Source: WTGA01 sp965214055 (GTDB taxonomy: Bacteria; Pseudomonadota; Gammaproteobacteria; Arenicellales; Poriferihabitantaceae). Taken from it: a DNA stretch of 64,000 nucleotides. Where the stretch lies: the NCBI GenBank assembly GCA_965214055.1, contig OZ243931.1, forward strand, positions 2,356,001-2,420,000. Direction: 5' to 3'. This document shows, piece by piece, positions 8,474-18,000 of this stretch. Every line of letters starts with the position of its first letter. The stretch's first letter is position 1. The notes below the pieces were generated by a model. The model did not search any database. It was not told the origin of the DNA and was given only the letters and a program-made list of their open reading frames with translations. The translations under genes were made by a program, and so were the position numbers.

Positions 8474-9709
8474 ATGACTGAACACTACGACCGCCTGGAA
8501 ACCCGAAGCAAGGCCCGGCGTGAACAGGCCCTGGTCCAGGAAATCAGGAATCAACTGATCCATGCCAGGGACCACACCCGGGCGTATTCAACGACACTTC
8601 AAGGCATGGACTGCGCTGCTTTTTCATCCCTGGAGGACCTGAAGCAGTACCCCCTGACCCGAAAATCGGATTTGATGGCCAACCAGGCTGCCGATCCCCC
8701 CATGGGGGGCCTGGTTCCCCTGGCTCCGCCGGATGTCCGCTACATCCATGTTTCTCCGGGTCCCATCTACGAAGCCTGCTCACACCGTCCCGATTTCTGG
8801 AGACTGGCCAGATCGTTGTTTGCGGCAGGGTTCCGTACCGGGGACCGGGTGCAAAACTGTTTTTCCTACCATCTGACCCCGGCAGGCATGATGCTCGACA
8901 GCGGCCTGCATACCCTGGGGTGCACCGTCATACCCGGGGGAGTTGGACAGGCAGAGATGCAGGTGCGGACGATCACCGACCTGAAGCCGGTGGGGTACGT
9001 CGGCACGCCGTCCTTTCTCAAGATCATTCTGGAGAAAGCCGATGAACTGCAGGCGGATGTGGGTTTCATCGAAAAGGGACTGGTATCCGGAGAAGCACTG
9101 CCCCCCTCGTTGCGCTCGATGTTTGCAGCCCGGGGAATCGCCATCCTGCAGGCCTATGCCACGGCGGACCTGGGGGTAATTGCCTATGAAACCGTCCCGG
9201 ATGCCCCCCTGGTGGTGGATGAAGGCGTTTATGTGGAGATTGTCCGGCCAGGAAGCAGTGAGCCGGTCCAGGATGGTGAAGTGGGGGAAGTGGTGGTTAC
9301 CAGCCTGAACCCGGACTATCCGCTGATTCGTTTTGCCACCGGAGACCTTTCCGTCATCGTGGATGGCGTGAGCGAATGCGGGAGAACCAACCGAAGAATC
9401 CGGGGCTGGATGGGACGGGCGGACCAGACGGCCAAGGTTCGGGGGATGTTCATTCATCCCCGGCAGATCCATGAAATTGTCAAACGGCATGGAGAGATTG
9501 AAAAAGTCAGGCTGGTCATTGACTGGGTGGACCAGAAAGATGAAATCACACTGTACTGTGAAACCCATTCACAGATGGAAGGGATGAGGGAAGCCATTGC
9601 CCGGAGCATCCGGGATGTTTGCAAGGTCCGGGGGAATGTAGAACTGGTGGCACTTGATACCATTGCCAATGACGGAGTGGTCATCGAAGATATCCGCAAC
9701 TATGAATAG
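8474..9709 (+). CDS. PaaK-like (phenylacetate-CoA ligase family) AMP-binding protein
   Basis: A 411-residue protein of the PaaK branch of adenylate-forming enzymes, close in length to PaaK (about 430). The family makes aryl- or acyl-CoA from a free acid and ATP. The C-terminal AMP-binding domain (IRGWMGRADQTAKVRGMFIHPRQIHEIVKRH) and the LIRFATGDLS motif are clear. The usual Ser/Thr/Gly-rich phosphate loop is replaced by SPGPIYE (residues 94-100), a variant I recall from a subgroup encoded with liv-type importers. The substrate is unknown. Its place after livF suggests it activates the imported acid. Confidence 0.8.
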   Translation: MTEHYDRLETRSKARREQALVQEIRNQLIHARDHTRAYSTTLQGMDCAAFSSLEDLKQYPLTRKSDLMANQAADPPMGGLVPLAPPDVRYIHVSPGPIYEACSHRPDFWRLARSLFAAGFRTGDRVQNCFSYHLTPAGMMLDSGLHTLGCTVIPGGVGQAEMQVRTITDLKPVGYVGTPSFLKIILEKADELQADVGFIEKGLVSGEALPPSLRSMFAARGIAILQAYATADLGVIAYETVPDAPLVVDEGVYVEIVRPGSSEPVQDGEVGEVVVTSLNPDYPLIRFATGDLSVIVDGVSECGRTNRRIRGWMGRADQTAKVRGMFIHPRQIHEIVKRHGEIEKVRLVIDWVDQKDEITLYCETHSQMEGMREAIARSIRDVCKVRGNVELVALDTIANDGVVIEDIRNYE

Positions 9710-9793
9710 TCGGATACCCACCGGCGGATGGGCCCCGGGTCATCCGGGCCGGATATCCGTGCCGCTCTTTTCATCCCGTCCGGATTTCGGGTG

Positions 9794-10867
9794 ATGGCGG
9801 ATACCGCCCTGCTTGCCGATGTCCGGGTCGTGGATTTTTCCCAGTTTCTGCCGGGGCCGTACGCGACCCACCTGATGGCCACTCTTGGAGCCGAGGTTGT
9901 GAAGATAGAACCCCCCGGAGGGGACCCGATGCGAAGGGTCCTGTGCCCCCGCGCAGAGGCGGTATCGCCCCTGTATCGCCAGGTCAATGTGGGCAAGACC
10001 ATCTGGTTCAGGGATCTGAAATCCCCGACGGACCGGGACCAGGTAAAAAAACTCCTGTCCCGCAGTCATGTCATGTTGAATGGCTATCGACCCGGGGTCA
10101 TGGATCGGCTCGGGTTGTCGGACAGGGTGTTGGAGGCCATCAATCCTGGACTCGTTCGCTGTCATCTGTCGGGATTTGGTGCCACCGGCCCCTATCGGTT
10201 GAAGGCGGGCCACGACATCAACTACTGTGCGCTGGCGGGATTGTACTCGTTTCATGAAAAAGACGGTTTTCCGGAAATGGTGTTCCCGCTGCTGGCCGAT
10301 CATGTGGGAGGACTGCAGGCGGTCAATGCCATTCTGGCCGCCCTGTACCGCAGGGAAAAAACCGGGCGAGGGTGTCATCTCGACATCAGCCTGTATGAAA
10401 CCCTGTTTTCATGGCAGTCCATCGACCGGCTTCCTGGTCTGCGCAGCCTGCTGACCGGCGGTGCCGCCTATTACAATATGTATCGCACCGCCGACAAGCG
10501 TATATTGACCCTGGGCGCATTGGAAGAAAAATTCTGGGAAAGATTTTGCCGGGGGATCGGACAGCCGGCCCTGGCCCGGCGCTATACCGACCCCATTCCC
10601 CAGCTCTCCCTGCTCTCCAGGGTCCGGAAAATCATGGCAGGCCGGACGGCGGCGGATTGGGAAAACCGGTTCCGGGAGATTGACTGCTGTCTTCAGCTGG
10701 TTCCCCTGCCCGATGAAATGATTACCCATGGCCATTGTGTGAGCAGGGGGGTGCTGGAAGAAAACCAGGTGCACTACCCGGGTAAAATCGATGGATTCGG
10801 GACGCCATCCCTGGAGCCCTGCCGGGACCGGGACATGAACGAAATTTTCGAGTGGAAGACATCATAA
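9794..10867 (+). CDS. CaiB/BaiF family protein, alpha-methylacyl-CoA racemase-like
   Basis: The frame opens at 9728, but homology-like sequence begins at the ATG at 9794 (MADTALLADVRVVDFSQFLPG), giving 357 residues, the length of alpha-methylacyl-CoA racemases. The racemase motif GHDINY is present. R105, H140 and D169 match the spacing of the racemase catalytic residues Arg91, His126 and Asp156 of the mycobacterial enzyme. Such enzymes interconvert R- and S-2-methylacyl-CoA so that branched acids can enter beta-oxidation. A plain type III CoA-transferase remains possible, since the Asp is shared. Its stop overlaps the ATG of the hydratase (TAATG). Confidence 0.8.
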   Translation: MADTALLADVRVVDFSQFLPGPYATHLMATLGAEVVKIEPPGGDPMRRVLCPRAEAVSPLYRQVNVGKTIWFRDLKSPTDRDQVKKLLSRSHVMLNGYRPGVMDRLGLSDRVLEAINPGLVRCHLSGFGATGPYRLKAGHDINYCALAGLYSFHEKDGFPEMVFPLLADHVGGLQAVNAILAALYRREKTGRGCHLDISLYETLFSWQSIDRLPGLRSLLTGGAAYYNMYRTADKRILTLGALEEKFWERFCRGIGQPALARRYTDPIPQLSLLSRVRKIMAGRTAADWENRFREIDCCLQLVPLPDEMITHGHCVSRGVLEENQVHYPGKIDGFGTPSLEPCRDRDMNEIFEWKTS

Positions 10868-11655
10868 TGAACTATACCGACATCAAACTGGATATCGATG
10901 AAAGAAAGGTGGCCCGGGTAACCCTGAACAGGCCGCACAAGCACAATGCCATGGGCAGCCGGATGATGCGCGAGCTGTGCGCGTGCTGTGAAGAGATCCG
11001 TGGTGATGAGTCCATCCGGGCGGTGGTGCTCACCGGTTCCGGGGACCAGAGCTTTTCAGCCGGAGCGGACCTGGGATGGATGAAGGAAAACTTTCACAGG
11101 GACCGGGAAGCCCGCATTGGGGAAAGTGCCTTGCTGGCGGATACCCTTGAAGCCCTGAATGTTCTGAACAAAATCACGATTGCCCGGATTAACGGACAGG
11201 CGTATGCAGGGGCCGTCGGGTTGATTGCGGTGTGTGACATCGCAGTGAGTGTGAACACGGCTCGATTCAGCATGACCGAGACCCGGCTGGGACTGACCCC
11301 GGCCAATATTTCACCGTATGTTATTCAACGGGTCGGCGTGAGCAATGCCCGGCGGATCCTGTTGAGTGCCCACTTTTTCGGGGCCGCCGAGGCCATGTCC
11401 CTGGGATTGATTCACCAATCCGTTGAGCCGGATGAACTCGATGCGGCGATTGAAAGGGAACTGAAAAATTGCCTGGCCTGCGCCCCGGGTGCCATTGCCA
11501 TGACCAAGGAACTCATCCGCAACGTCAGCCGGCAGTCCGAGGACGAAAACCGTCAATACACTGCCAGAATGCTGGCGGATGCCTGGGAGACCGAAGAGGC
11601 CCAGGTCGGAATCCAGGGATTCTTTGACCGGGAAAAGCCACCGTGGGTGCTTTAG
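10867..11655 (+). CDS. Enoyl-CoA hydratase/isomerase family, methylglutaconyl-CoA hydratase-like
   Basis: A 262-residue crotonase-fold protein. The ATG at 10867 overlaps the preceding stop. The oxyanion motif FSAGADLGWMKE, ARINGQAYAGAVGLIAVCD and MTETRLGLTPANISPYV resemble LiuC (3-methylglutaconyl-CoA hydratase). E138 occupies the second catalytic Glu position, while the first is Gly, as in LiuC-like proteins. A role in leucine or branched acyl-CoA breakdown fits the LiuR site at the head of the operon, but a dedicated liuC may also lie beyond the left edge. Its stop overlaps by four bases the stop of the convergent nitronate monooxygenase gene. Confidence 0.82.
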   Translation: MNYTDIKLDIDERKVARVTLNRPHKHNAMGSRMMRELCACCEEIRGDESIRAVVLTGSGDQSFSAGADLGWMKENFHRDREARIGESALLADTLEALNVLNKITIARINGQAYAGAVGLIAVCDIAVSVNTARFSMTETRLGLTPANISPYVIQRVGVSNARRILLSAHFFGAAEAMSLGLIHQSVEPDELDAAIERELKNCLACAPGAIAMTKELIRNVSRQSEDENRQYTARMLADAWETEEAQVGIQGFFDREKPPWVL

Positions 11656-12740
11656 TACGGTTTCAGGTTTTCCAGTACCGCACGGGCCTGGTCCGCCAGT
11701 TTCACCGTGAGTTCTCCGGCGGATACCCCGGCAAAGTGCTTCCCGAGACCGGCCCCCTGCCCGGACCACAGCGGAGTAAAATCGGTATTCCCGCTGGCCT
11801 CGCTGGCGACGCGCAGGGGGGCGAGATCCGCCGCTGCAAGGGGGAAGGGTGGGGCATCGTCGCTGATTGGGCCGAGTTCCCACAGCAGCCGGTTCACGAT
11901 GCCACGGGCGGGTCGGCCGGTATATACATTGGTGAGTGCCGTTGATTCGTCGCTGGAGGTGAGCAGGGCTTCCCGGTGCAACCGGGAGATGGTGGATTCC
12001 GGGCAATAGAGATAGGCGGTGCCAATCTGGGTGCAATGGGCTCCCAGGGCCAATGCAGCGGTGATGGAGCGACCATCCCCGATTCCTCCCGCAGCAATGA
12101 CCGGAACCTGGACGGCATCGGCGACCTGGGGAACCAGGGTCATGGTCCCCGATTGGGTGGCAATATCGTCACCCAGAAAAAGACCACGGTGTCCCCCCGC
12201 TTCGGCACCCTGGGCAATGACGGCATCTACCCCGCGGGATTCGAGCCATCTGGCCTCTTTGGTCGTGGTGGCGGAACTGAGTACCCGGCAGCCGGTGGAC
12301 TGGACGCGTTCCAACAGCGCTTTTCCGGGGAGGCCAAAATGGAAACTGACCACGGGGGGCCTGATCTTCTCCACGACACGGCACATTTCATCGTTGAAGG
12401 TCTGTCGGACGACCCGGTCGCCATCGTCCGGCATCCGCAGCCCCCGTTCCCGGTAATAGGGCGCCAGTTCCTGTTTCCAGAGGGCCAGGGAGGTGTGTCG
12501 GGTATCGGGTTCTTCATGGCAAAAGAAGTTCAGGTTGAAGGGCTGGTCCGTCCGGGACCGAATCCGTTTGACCTCCTGGAAAATCTGCTCCCTGGAGAGC
12601 ATGGCGCAGGGAAGGGATCCCAATCCTCCCGCCCGACAGACCGCAATCACCATCTGCGAGCCACAGGCGCCGGCCATGGGGGCCTGGATAATCGGGAGGG
12701 AAATGCCCAGACGCTGCAAAAAATCAGGAGCAGGAGCCAT
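11652..12740 (-). CDS. Nitronate monooxygenase (2-nitropropane dioxygenase family)
   Basis: A 362-residue FMN-dependent TIM-barrel protein. It shows the N-terminal LPIIQAPMAGACGSQMV, the catalytic His motif VVSFHFG (H134) and the FMN phosphate site VIAAGGIGDGRSI followed by ALGAHCTQIGTAYL. Class I enzymes oxidise alkyl nitronates, including the toxin propionate 3-nitronate, to carbonyl compounds. It is encoded downstream of an acyl-CoA dehydrogenase and liuR. Homologues are common in acyl-CoA clusters, where their true substrate is often unclear. Confidence 0.88.
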   Translation of the reverse strand: MAPAPDFLQRLGISLPIIQAPMAGACGSQMVIAVCRAGGLGSLPCAMLSREQIFQEVKRIRSRTDQPFNLNFFCHEEPDTRHTSLALWKQELAPYYRERGLRMPDDGDRVVRQTFNDEMCRVVEKIRPPVVSFHFGLPGKALLERVQSTGCRVLSSATTTKEARWLESRGVDAVIAQGAEAGGHRGLFLGDDIATQSGTMTLVPQVADAVQVPVIAAGGIGDGRSITAALALGAHCTQIGTAYLYCPESTISRLHREALLTSSDESTALTNVYTGRPARGIVNRLLWELGPISDDAPPFPLAAADLAPLRVASEASGNTDFTPLWSGQGAGLGKHFAGVSAGELTVKLADQARAVLENLKPY

Positions 12741-12754
12741 GGTCGGCGATGGGG

Positions 12755-14557
12755 TTATTGCAATACCTCAAAAACGGCGGTATCGAGGTTCGCGATTCCT
12801 TCCGCGCTGCCCAGAATAACCGACTGGTAATAGGCGGCTTTTGGCATCTCATAGGCAAAGTAAAACCGGGCTGTTTCGATTTTGGAGGCGTAAAACGGAT
12901 CGCTGCCATTGTCCAGGCTCATGGCAATACCGGCCGCTTTGGCCAGTTGCCAGCCACAGCAGACGGTACCCCAGAGCCGAAGGTACGGATCAGCGATGCC
13001 AGCAGGTTCCCGGAGGTCCCGGACCCCCATTTCCAGGATCGCCGTCATGGTCTCCTCCAGGGTCTCCAGCCCCTGCAGTGCCTGCTCCCGCATCCCGGCC
13101 AGTTCCCTGTGGTGAATGCGCTCCACATCCTCCCGGATATGCCGGACCACCTGCCGGGCGATTTGTCCCTGGTCCCGCAACAGTTTCCGGCCCACCAGGT
13201 CCAGGGCCTGAATGCCGTTTGTCCCTTCATAGATCGGCGTGATTCGCTGGTCCCGGTAGTACTGGGCCGCGCCGGTTTCCTCAATGAATCCCATGCCGCC
13301 GTGTACCTGCAGGGCAAGGGACACGTTTTCAAGGCCGAGATCCGTCATGCCGGCTTTTACGATGGGCGTCAGAATATCCACCATGGCCTGGTTGAATTTC
13401 CGGGTCCCGGGGTCCGGATGCTTGCGCAGCCTGTCGAAAGCTCCGCCAAGGACCAGTCCCAATGGACGCAGTCCTTCGATCCGGCATTTCTGCAGCATGA
13501 GCATGCGTTTGACATCGGGATGGTGGATGATGGTGACCCGCTCCCCCCCCGGTGCCGCGACGTCGGTACCCTGGACTCTTTCCCTGGCAAACCAGGCGGC
13601 CTGCTGGTAGGCCCGTTCGGCCACACCGTTTCCTTCCAGGCCCACGGCGAGGCGTGCGATATTCATCATGGTAAACATGTACGCCATTCCCCGGTTCGCT
13701 TCACCCACAAGGTAGCCCACGGCTCCTTTGGGATTCCGGTATTTTCCGCTGCCGTAAGCAAGGACCGCGGTGGGAGAACCATGGATCCCCAGCTTGTGTT
13801 CGAGTGAGACGGTTTCCACATCGTTGCGCACGTTCCATTGTCCATGCTCGTCCGGCAGGAATTTTGGCACAATAAAAAGTGAAATACCCTTCACACCCGG
13901 TGGTGCGTCGGGCAATCGGGCCAGAACCAGATGGACAATATTTTCTGTCAGGTCATGGTCGCCATAGGTGATGAAAATTTTCTGGCCATGGATCAGGTAG
14001 TGGTCTCCCCGGGGGACTGCCTGGGTTTTGACCTGGGCCAGGTCAGACCCGGCCTGGGGTTCGGTCAGGTTCATGGTTCCCGACCAGTTTCCATGGACCA
14101 GGTGGGGCAGGTACGTGTTCTTCAACTCATCGGAGCCATGAAGCGCAATGGCCTCGATGGCCCCCTGGGTCAGCAGCGTACACAATGAAAAGGCCATGTT
14201 GGAGGAATGCCAGACTTCCTGCACCGCGGTGGCGACCAGCCAGGGCAACCCCTGGCCGCCGTGCTCGGGATCGAACGCCAGTCCATTCCAGCCACCCTCA
14301 ATGAATGTCTGGTAGGCTTCTTTCCAGCCATCCGGTGTCTGTACCTTTCCATCGTGGAGGGAAACTCCCTGTTGATCGCCGACTCGGTTCAGGGGATCCA
14401 GGATATCTTCGGCCAGTTTGCCCGCTTCCTGGAGGATGGCATCCACCAGGTCGATGGTGGCTTCTTCATGCCCCGGCAGGGCGGTGACGCTTTGCAGGTC
14501 GGCAAGATGCTCGACGGCGAATAGAATATCTCGAATGGGAGTTTTGTACTGGCTCAT
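12755..14557 (-). CDS. Acyl-CoA dehydrogenase, DmdC/FadE-like long form
   Basis: A 600-residue acyl-CoA dehydrogenase with an N-terminal extension (MSQYKTPIRDILFAVEHLAD) and a C-terminal domain, typical of the 3-methylmercaptopropionyl-CoA dehydrogenase (DmdC) and FadE5-like group. The FAD site (MNLTEPQAGSDLAQV) and the catalytic Glu in YEGTNGIQALDLVGRK (E444) are present. The reaction is alpha,beta-dehydrogenation of an acyl-CoA with electron transfer to ETF. Family resemblance alone does not establish DMSP use, and a branched or medium acyl-CoA is equally likely here. The gene is flanked by liuR upstream and nitronate monooxygenase 14 bases downstream. Confidence 0.88.
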   Translation of the reverse strand: MSQYKTPIRDILFAVEHLADLQSVTALPGHEEATIDLVDAILQEAGKLAEDILDPLNRVGDQQGVSLHDGKVQTPDGWKEAYQTFIEGGWNGLAFDPEHGGQGLPWLVATAVQEVWHSSNMAFSLCTLLTQGAIEAIALHGSDELKNTYLPHLVHGNWSGTMNLTEPQAGSDLAQVKTQAVPRGDHYLIHGQKIFITYGDHDLTENIVHLVLARLPDAPPGVKGISLFIVPKFLPDEHGQWNVRNDVETVSLEHKLGIHGSPTAVLAYGSGKYRNPKGAVGYLVGEANRGMAYMFTMMNIARLAVGLEGNGVAERAYQQAAWFARERVQGTDVAAPGGERVTIIHHPDVKRMLMLQKCRIEGLRPLGLVLGGAFDRLRKHPDPGTRKFNQAMVDILTPIVKAGMTDLGLENVSLALQVHGGMGFIEETGAAQYYRDQRITPIYEGTNGIQALDLVGRKLLRDQGQIARQVVRHIREDVERIHHRELAGMREQALQGLETLEETMTAILEMGVRDLREPAGIADPYLRLWGTVCCGWQLAKAAGIAMSLDNGSDPFYASKIETARFYFAYEMPKAAYYQSVILGSAEGIANLDTAVFEVLQ

Positions 14558-14605
14558 GACCGGAAATTCTGGAATAGGACAATAGGAATTGCTTGGGGTA
14601 AATGT

Positions 14606-14992
14606 TCAGGGCTGAAGGGCTTTGAGCTTGTTTCGCACCCGCTGGGCCACGGATTCCATTTCATTGAGTGTGGCCAGGATATCTGCTTGTTTCTGTTTCA
14701 GTTCATTCCGATGTTTTTCGATGGTTTGCAGTACATATTTCAGCTGGGCGATTTCATCGGGATGAGTATCATAGAGTTCCATGGTGGTCTTGATTTCTGC
14801 AAGGGAAAAGCCGAGACGTTTTCCCCGGAGAATCAGTTTGAGACGGACCATATCACGATCATGGTAGATTCGCCGGTTGTTTTCCCGCACCGGGGCCAAC
14901 AACCCTTCTGATTCATAGAAACGGATGGTCCGGGAGGTCAGACTAAATTGCCGGGACAGATCGGAAATGGAATAGGTTGCTGGATTGGCCAT
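14606..14992 (-). CDS. liuR: LiuR-type MerR family transcriptional regulator
   Basis: A 128-residue regulator with an N-terminal MerR winged helix (YSISDLSRQFSLTSRTIRFYESEGLL), the RIYHDRDMVRLKLILRGKRLGFSLAEIK segment and a C-terminal coiled coil (about residues 78-122). Length and sequence match LiuR, which controls leucine/isovalerate and branched acyl-CoA genes in beta- and gammaproteobacteria. It has no metal-binding cysteines. It is divergent from icmF across an ACGT palindrome, so autoregulation and joint control of icmF are likely. The same core element precedes ivd and the liv operon. Confidence 0.85.
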   Translation of the reverse strand: MANPATYSISDLSRQFSLTSRTIRFYESEGLLAPVRENNRRIYHDRDMVRLKLILRGKRLGFSLAEIKTTMELYDTHPDEIAQLKYVLQTIEKHRNELKQKQADILATLNEMESVAQRVRNKLKALQP

Positions 14993-15025
14993 GAATGCGG
15001 TCTGGTGATCCGGGGATGTTTCCGG

Positions 15026-15055
15026 TTGACGTTTACGTTAACGTAATGTAACGTC
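15026..15055. promoter_or_regulatory. Candidate LiuR operator/promoter between liuR and icmF
   Basis: A 14-bp perfect palindrome TTACGTTAACGTAA (15033-15046) is nested in an outer inverted repeat GACGTT (15028-15033) / AACGTC (15050-15055). TTGACG at 15026-15031 is a good -35 for icmF and places the palindrome in the spacer, the same layout as at 571-606. The bases GTTGACGTTTACGT (15025-15038) are identical to the minus-strand core of the upstream site. Binding by LiuR is inferred. Confidence 0.7.
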
Positions 15056-15093
15056 TTGATATCGTAAAATCTACCCCTGCCGGAGGGAAAACC

Positions 15094-18000
15094 GTGGGTA
15101 AAGTCAACGAAATTTCAGCGATGATTACACCGAAACTGCGGTTCATTACCGCCGCCAGCCTGTTTGACGGTCACGACGCGGCCATCAATATCGTTCGTCG
15201 AATCCTGCAGTCCTACGGTGTGGAGGTGATCCATCTGGGCCACAACCGGTCCGTGGCAGAAGTGGTCAATGCCGCCCTGCAGGAAGATGCCCATGGTATC
15301 GCGATCAGTTCCTACCAGGGGGGGCATGTGGAATACCTGAAATACATGCTGGACAGGCTGCGTAGCCAGGGAGGGGAAAAAATACGGGTTTTTGCGGGGG
15401 GTGGCGGTGTCATCGTTCCGGAAGAAAAGGTATTGCTTGAGAAATACGGGATTACCCGGATCTATACTCCGGAAGATGGCCAGCAACTGGGGCTCAACGG
15501 CATGATCGAGAACACCATCGCCCTCAGCCAGTTTGATCCGGCGGTGGATGCCCCGGACCGCCTGGAACCCATCCGCAGTGGTCATTTCAGGACACTGGCC
15601 CATGCGCTTTCCGCAGTGGAAAACGGAACCGTGAGTCAGGCATTGATGGCAGACCTGTCTGAAGCCGTGGCCGATGGCGGACCGCCGGTTCCTGTCCTCG
15701 GGATCACGGGAACCGGGGGAGCCGGAAAATCATCGCTGACGGATGAACTGATCCTGCGATTTCGCATGGGATGGGGGGATGAATTGAAAATCGCGATCCT
15801 CGCCGTGGACCCCACTCGCCGACGTACGGGGGGTGCCCTGCTCGGTGACCGCATTCGAATGAATGCCATTGACCATCCCAACATTTTTATGCGTTCCATC
15901 GCTACCCGGGACAGCATCTCCGAAATCCCCGACTATGTTCCGCGGATGATTGATCTGCTCAGATGTGCCGGATTCGGCCTGGTCATCGTGGAAACCCCGG
16001 GGATTGGCCAGGGCAACACCGAAATATCGGCCATGGTGGATTGTTCCCTTTACGTGATGACCCCTGAATTCGGGGCGCAGTCCCAGCTGGAGAAAATTGA
16101 CATGCTGGATTTTGCCGATGTGATCGCCATCAACAAGTTTGATCGCAAGGGAGCGGCGGATGCCTATCGGGATGTCTGCAAGCAGGTCCAGCGCAACCGC
16201 AATGAATTTGCGTCGAGACCGGAATCGATGCCGGTTTTCGGAACCATCGCATCCCGGTTCAATGATGATGGCATGACCGCGTTGTTCCAGGAAATTCTGC
16301 GTCAGCTCGGCGAAAAAGGGATGATGTCTAGAACCAATCGGCTGGACCGGGTTGAGGCCCGGGTCTCCACGGACCAGAACCAGATCATTCCGGAGAAACG
16401 GAGCCGGTACCTCGCAGAAATTGCGGAATCGGTCCGCTGTTACAAGCAGTATGCCCGGGAACAGTCATTGATTGCCCGGGAGATCCAGCAACTCGAAGCC
16501 AGCAGGGAGATGCTGTGCCAGGCCGGTCATGAAGACAATGAAGTGCTTGACCGGATGATCCGGGACAAGTCCGCAGACCTGGACCCCGGCCTGAAAGACC
16601 AATTGGCCGGCTGGAAAAAGAAGGTCGGGGAGTATTCTGCCGGGGAATTGAGTATCACCGTCCGGGGCCGCTGCATTTCCAACCGGTTGAAGCGCGAAAC
16701 CCTGTCCGGGACACTGGTTTCCAGGGTGTCGTTGCCACGATATGAAGATCATGGGGAACTGGGGAAGTGGTTGATGATGGAAAACCTGCCGGGGAGTTTT
16801 CCCTTTACGGGGGGGGTCTTTCCGTTCAAGCGCGACACGGAAGATCCGACCAGAATGTTTGCCGGGGAAGGGGATGCCTTCAAGACGAACCGGCGTTTCA
16901 AGAACCTGTCCCGGCACTCCGACGCCAAGCGGCTGTCCACCGCGTTTGACTCGGTGACCCTGTATGGGTGCGACCCGGACGAGAGGCCGGACATCTATGG
17001 CAAGGTGGGGAATTCCGGCGTTTCCGTGGCGACCCTGGATGACATGAAGGTGTTGTATGATGGCTTTGACCTGTGCCATCCCGCCACCTCGGTATCCATG
17101 ACCATTAATGGCCCGGCGCCGATCATACTGGCGATGTTTCTGAATGCGGCCATTGATCAGCGGGTCTGTGCATTTGTCGAGAATGAACAGCGTTCTCCGG
17201 ATGAGTCTGAACTTGAAAACATCCGGCTCAATGCACTGGAAAATGTCCGCGGTACCGTCCAGGCCGATATCCTCAAAGAGGATCAGGGCCAGAATACCTG
17301 TATCTTTTCAACGGAATTTTCCCTGAAACTGATGGGGGATATCCAGGAGTATTTTACCCGGTACCATATCCGTAACTTCTATTCGGTGTCCATCTCCGGA
17401 TATCATATTGCCGAAGCGGGGGCCAACCCGATCAGCCAGTTGGCCTTCACCCTTGCCAATGGGTTTACCTATGTGGAGGCCTACCTGGCAAGGGGAATGG
17501 AAATTGATGATTTTGCCGCCAATTTGTCCTTCTTTTTCAGCAATGGAATGTGTCCGGAATATACGGTCATGGGGCGGGTGGCCCGACGAATCTGGGCAGT
17601 GGCCATGCGGGAGCGGTATGGCGCCAGTGAACGGTCCCAGAAACTGAAGTACCATATCCAGACTTCGGGGAGGTCATTGCACGCTCAGGAAATCGATTTC
17701 AACGATATACGCACCACGCTTCAGGCGTTGATTGCGATCTATGACAACTGCAACAGCCTGCACACCAATGCCTTTGACGAGGCCATCACCACCCCCACCG
17801 AGGAATCTGTGCGACGGGCCCTCGCCATCCAGTTGATCATTAACCGGGAGTGGGGGCTGGCCATGAACGAAAACCCCAATCAGGGCAGTTTCATCATTGA
17901 TGAACTCACGGATTTACTGGAAGAGGCGGTGCTTTCGGAGTTTGAACGGATTTCAGAAAGGGGAGGGGTTCTCGGTGCCATGGAGACCGGATATCAGCGA

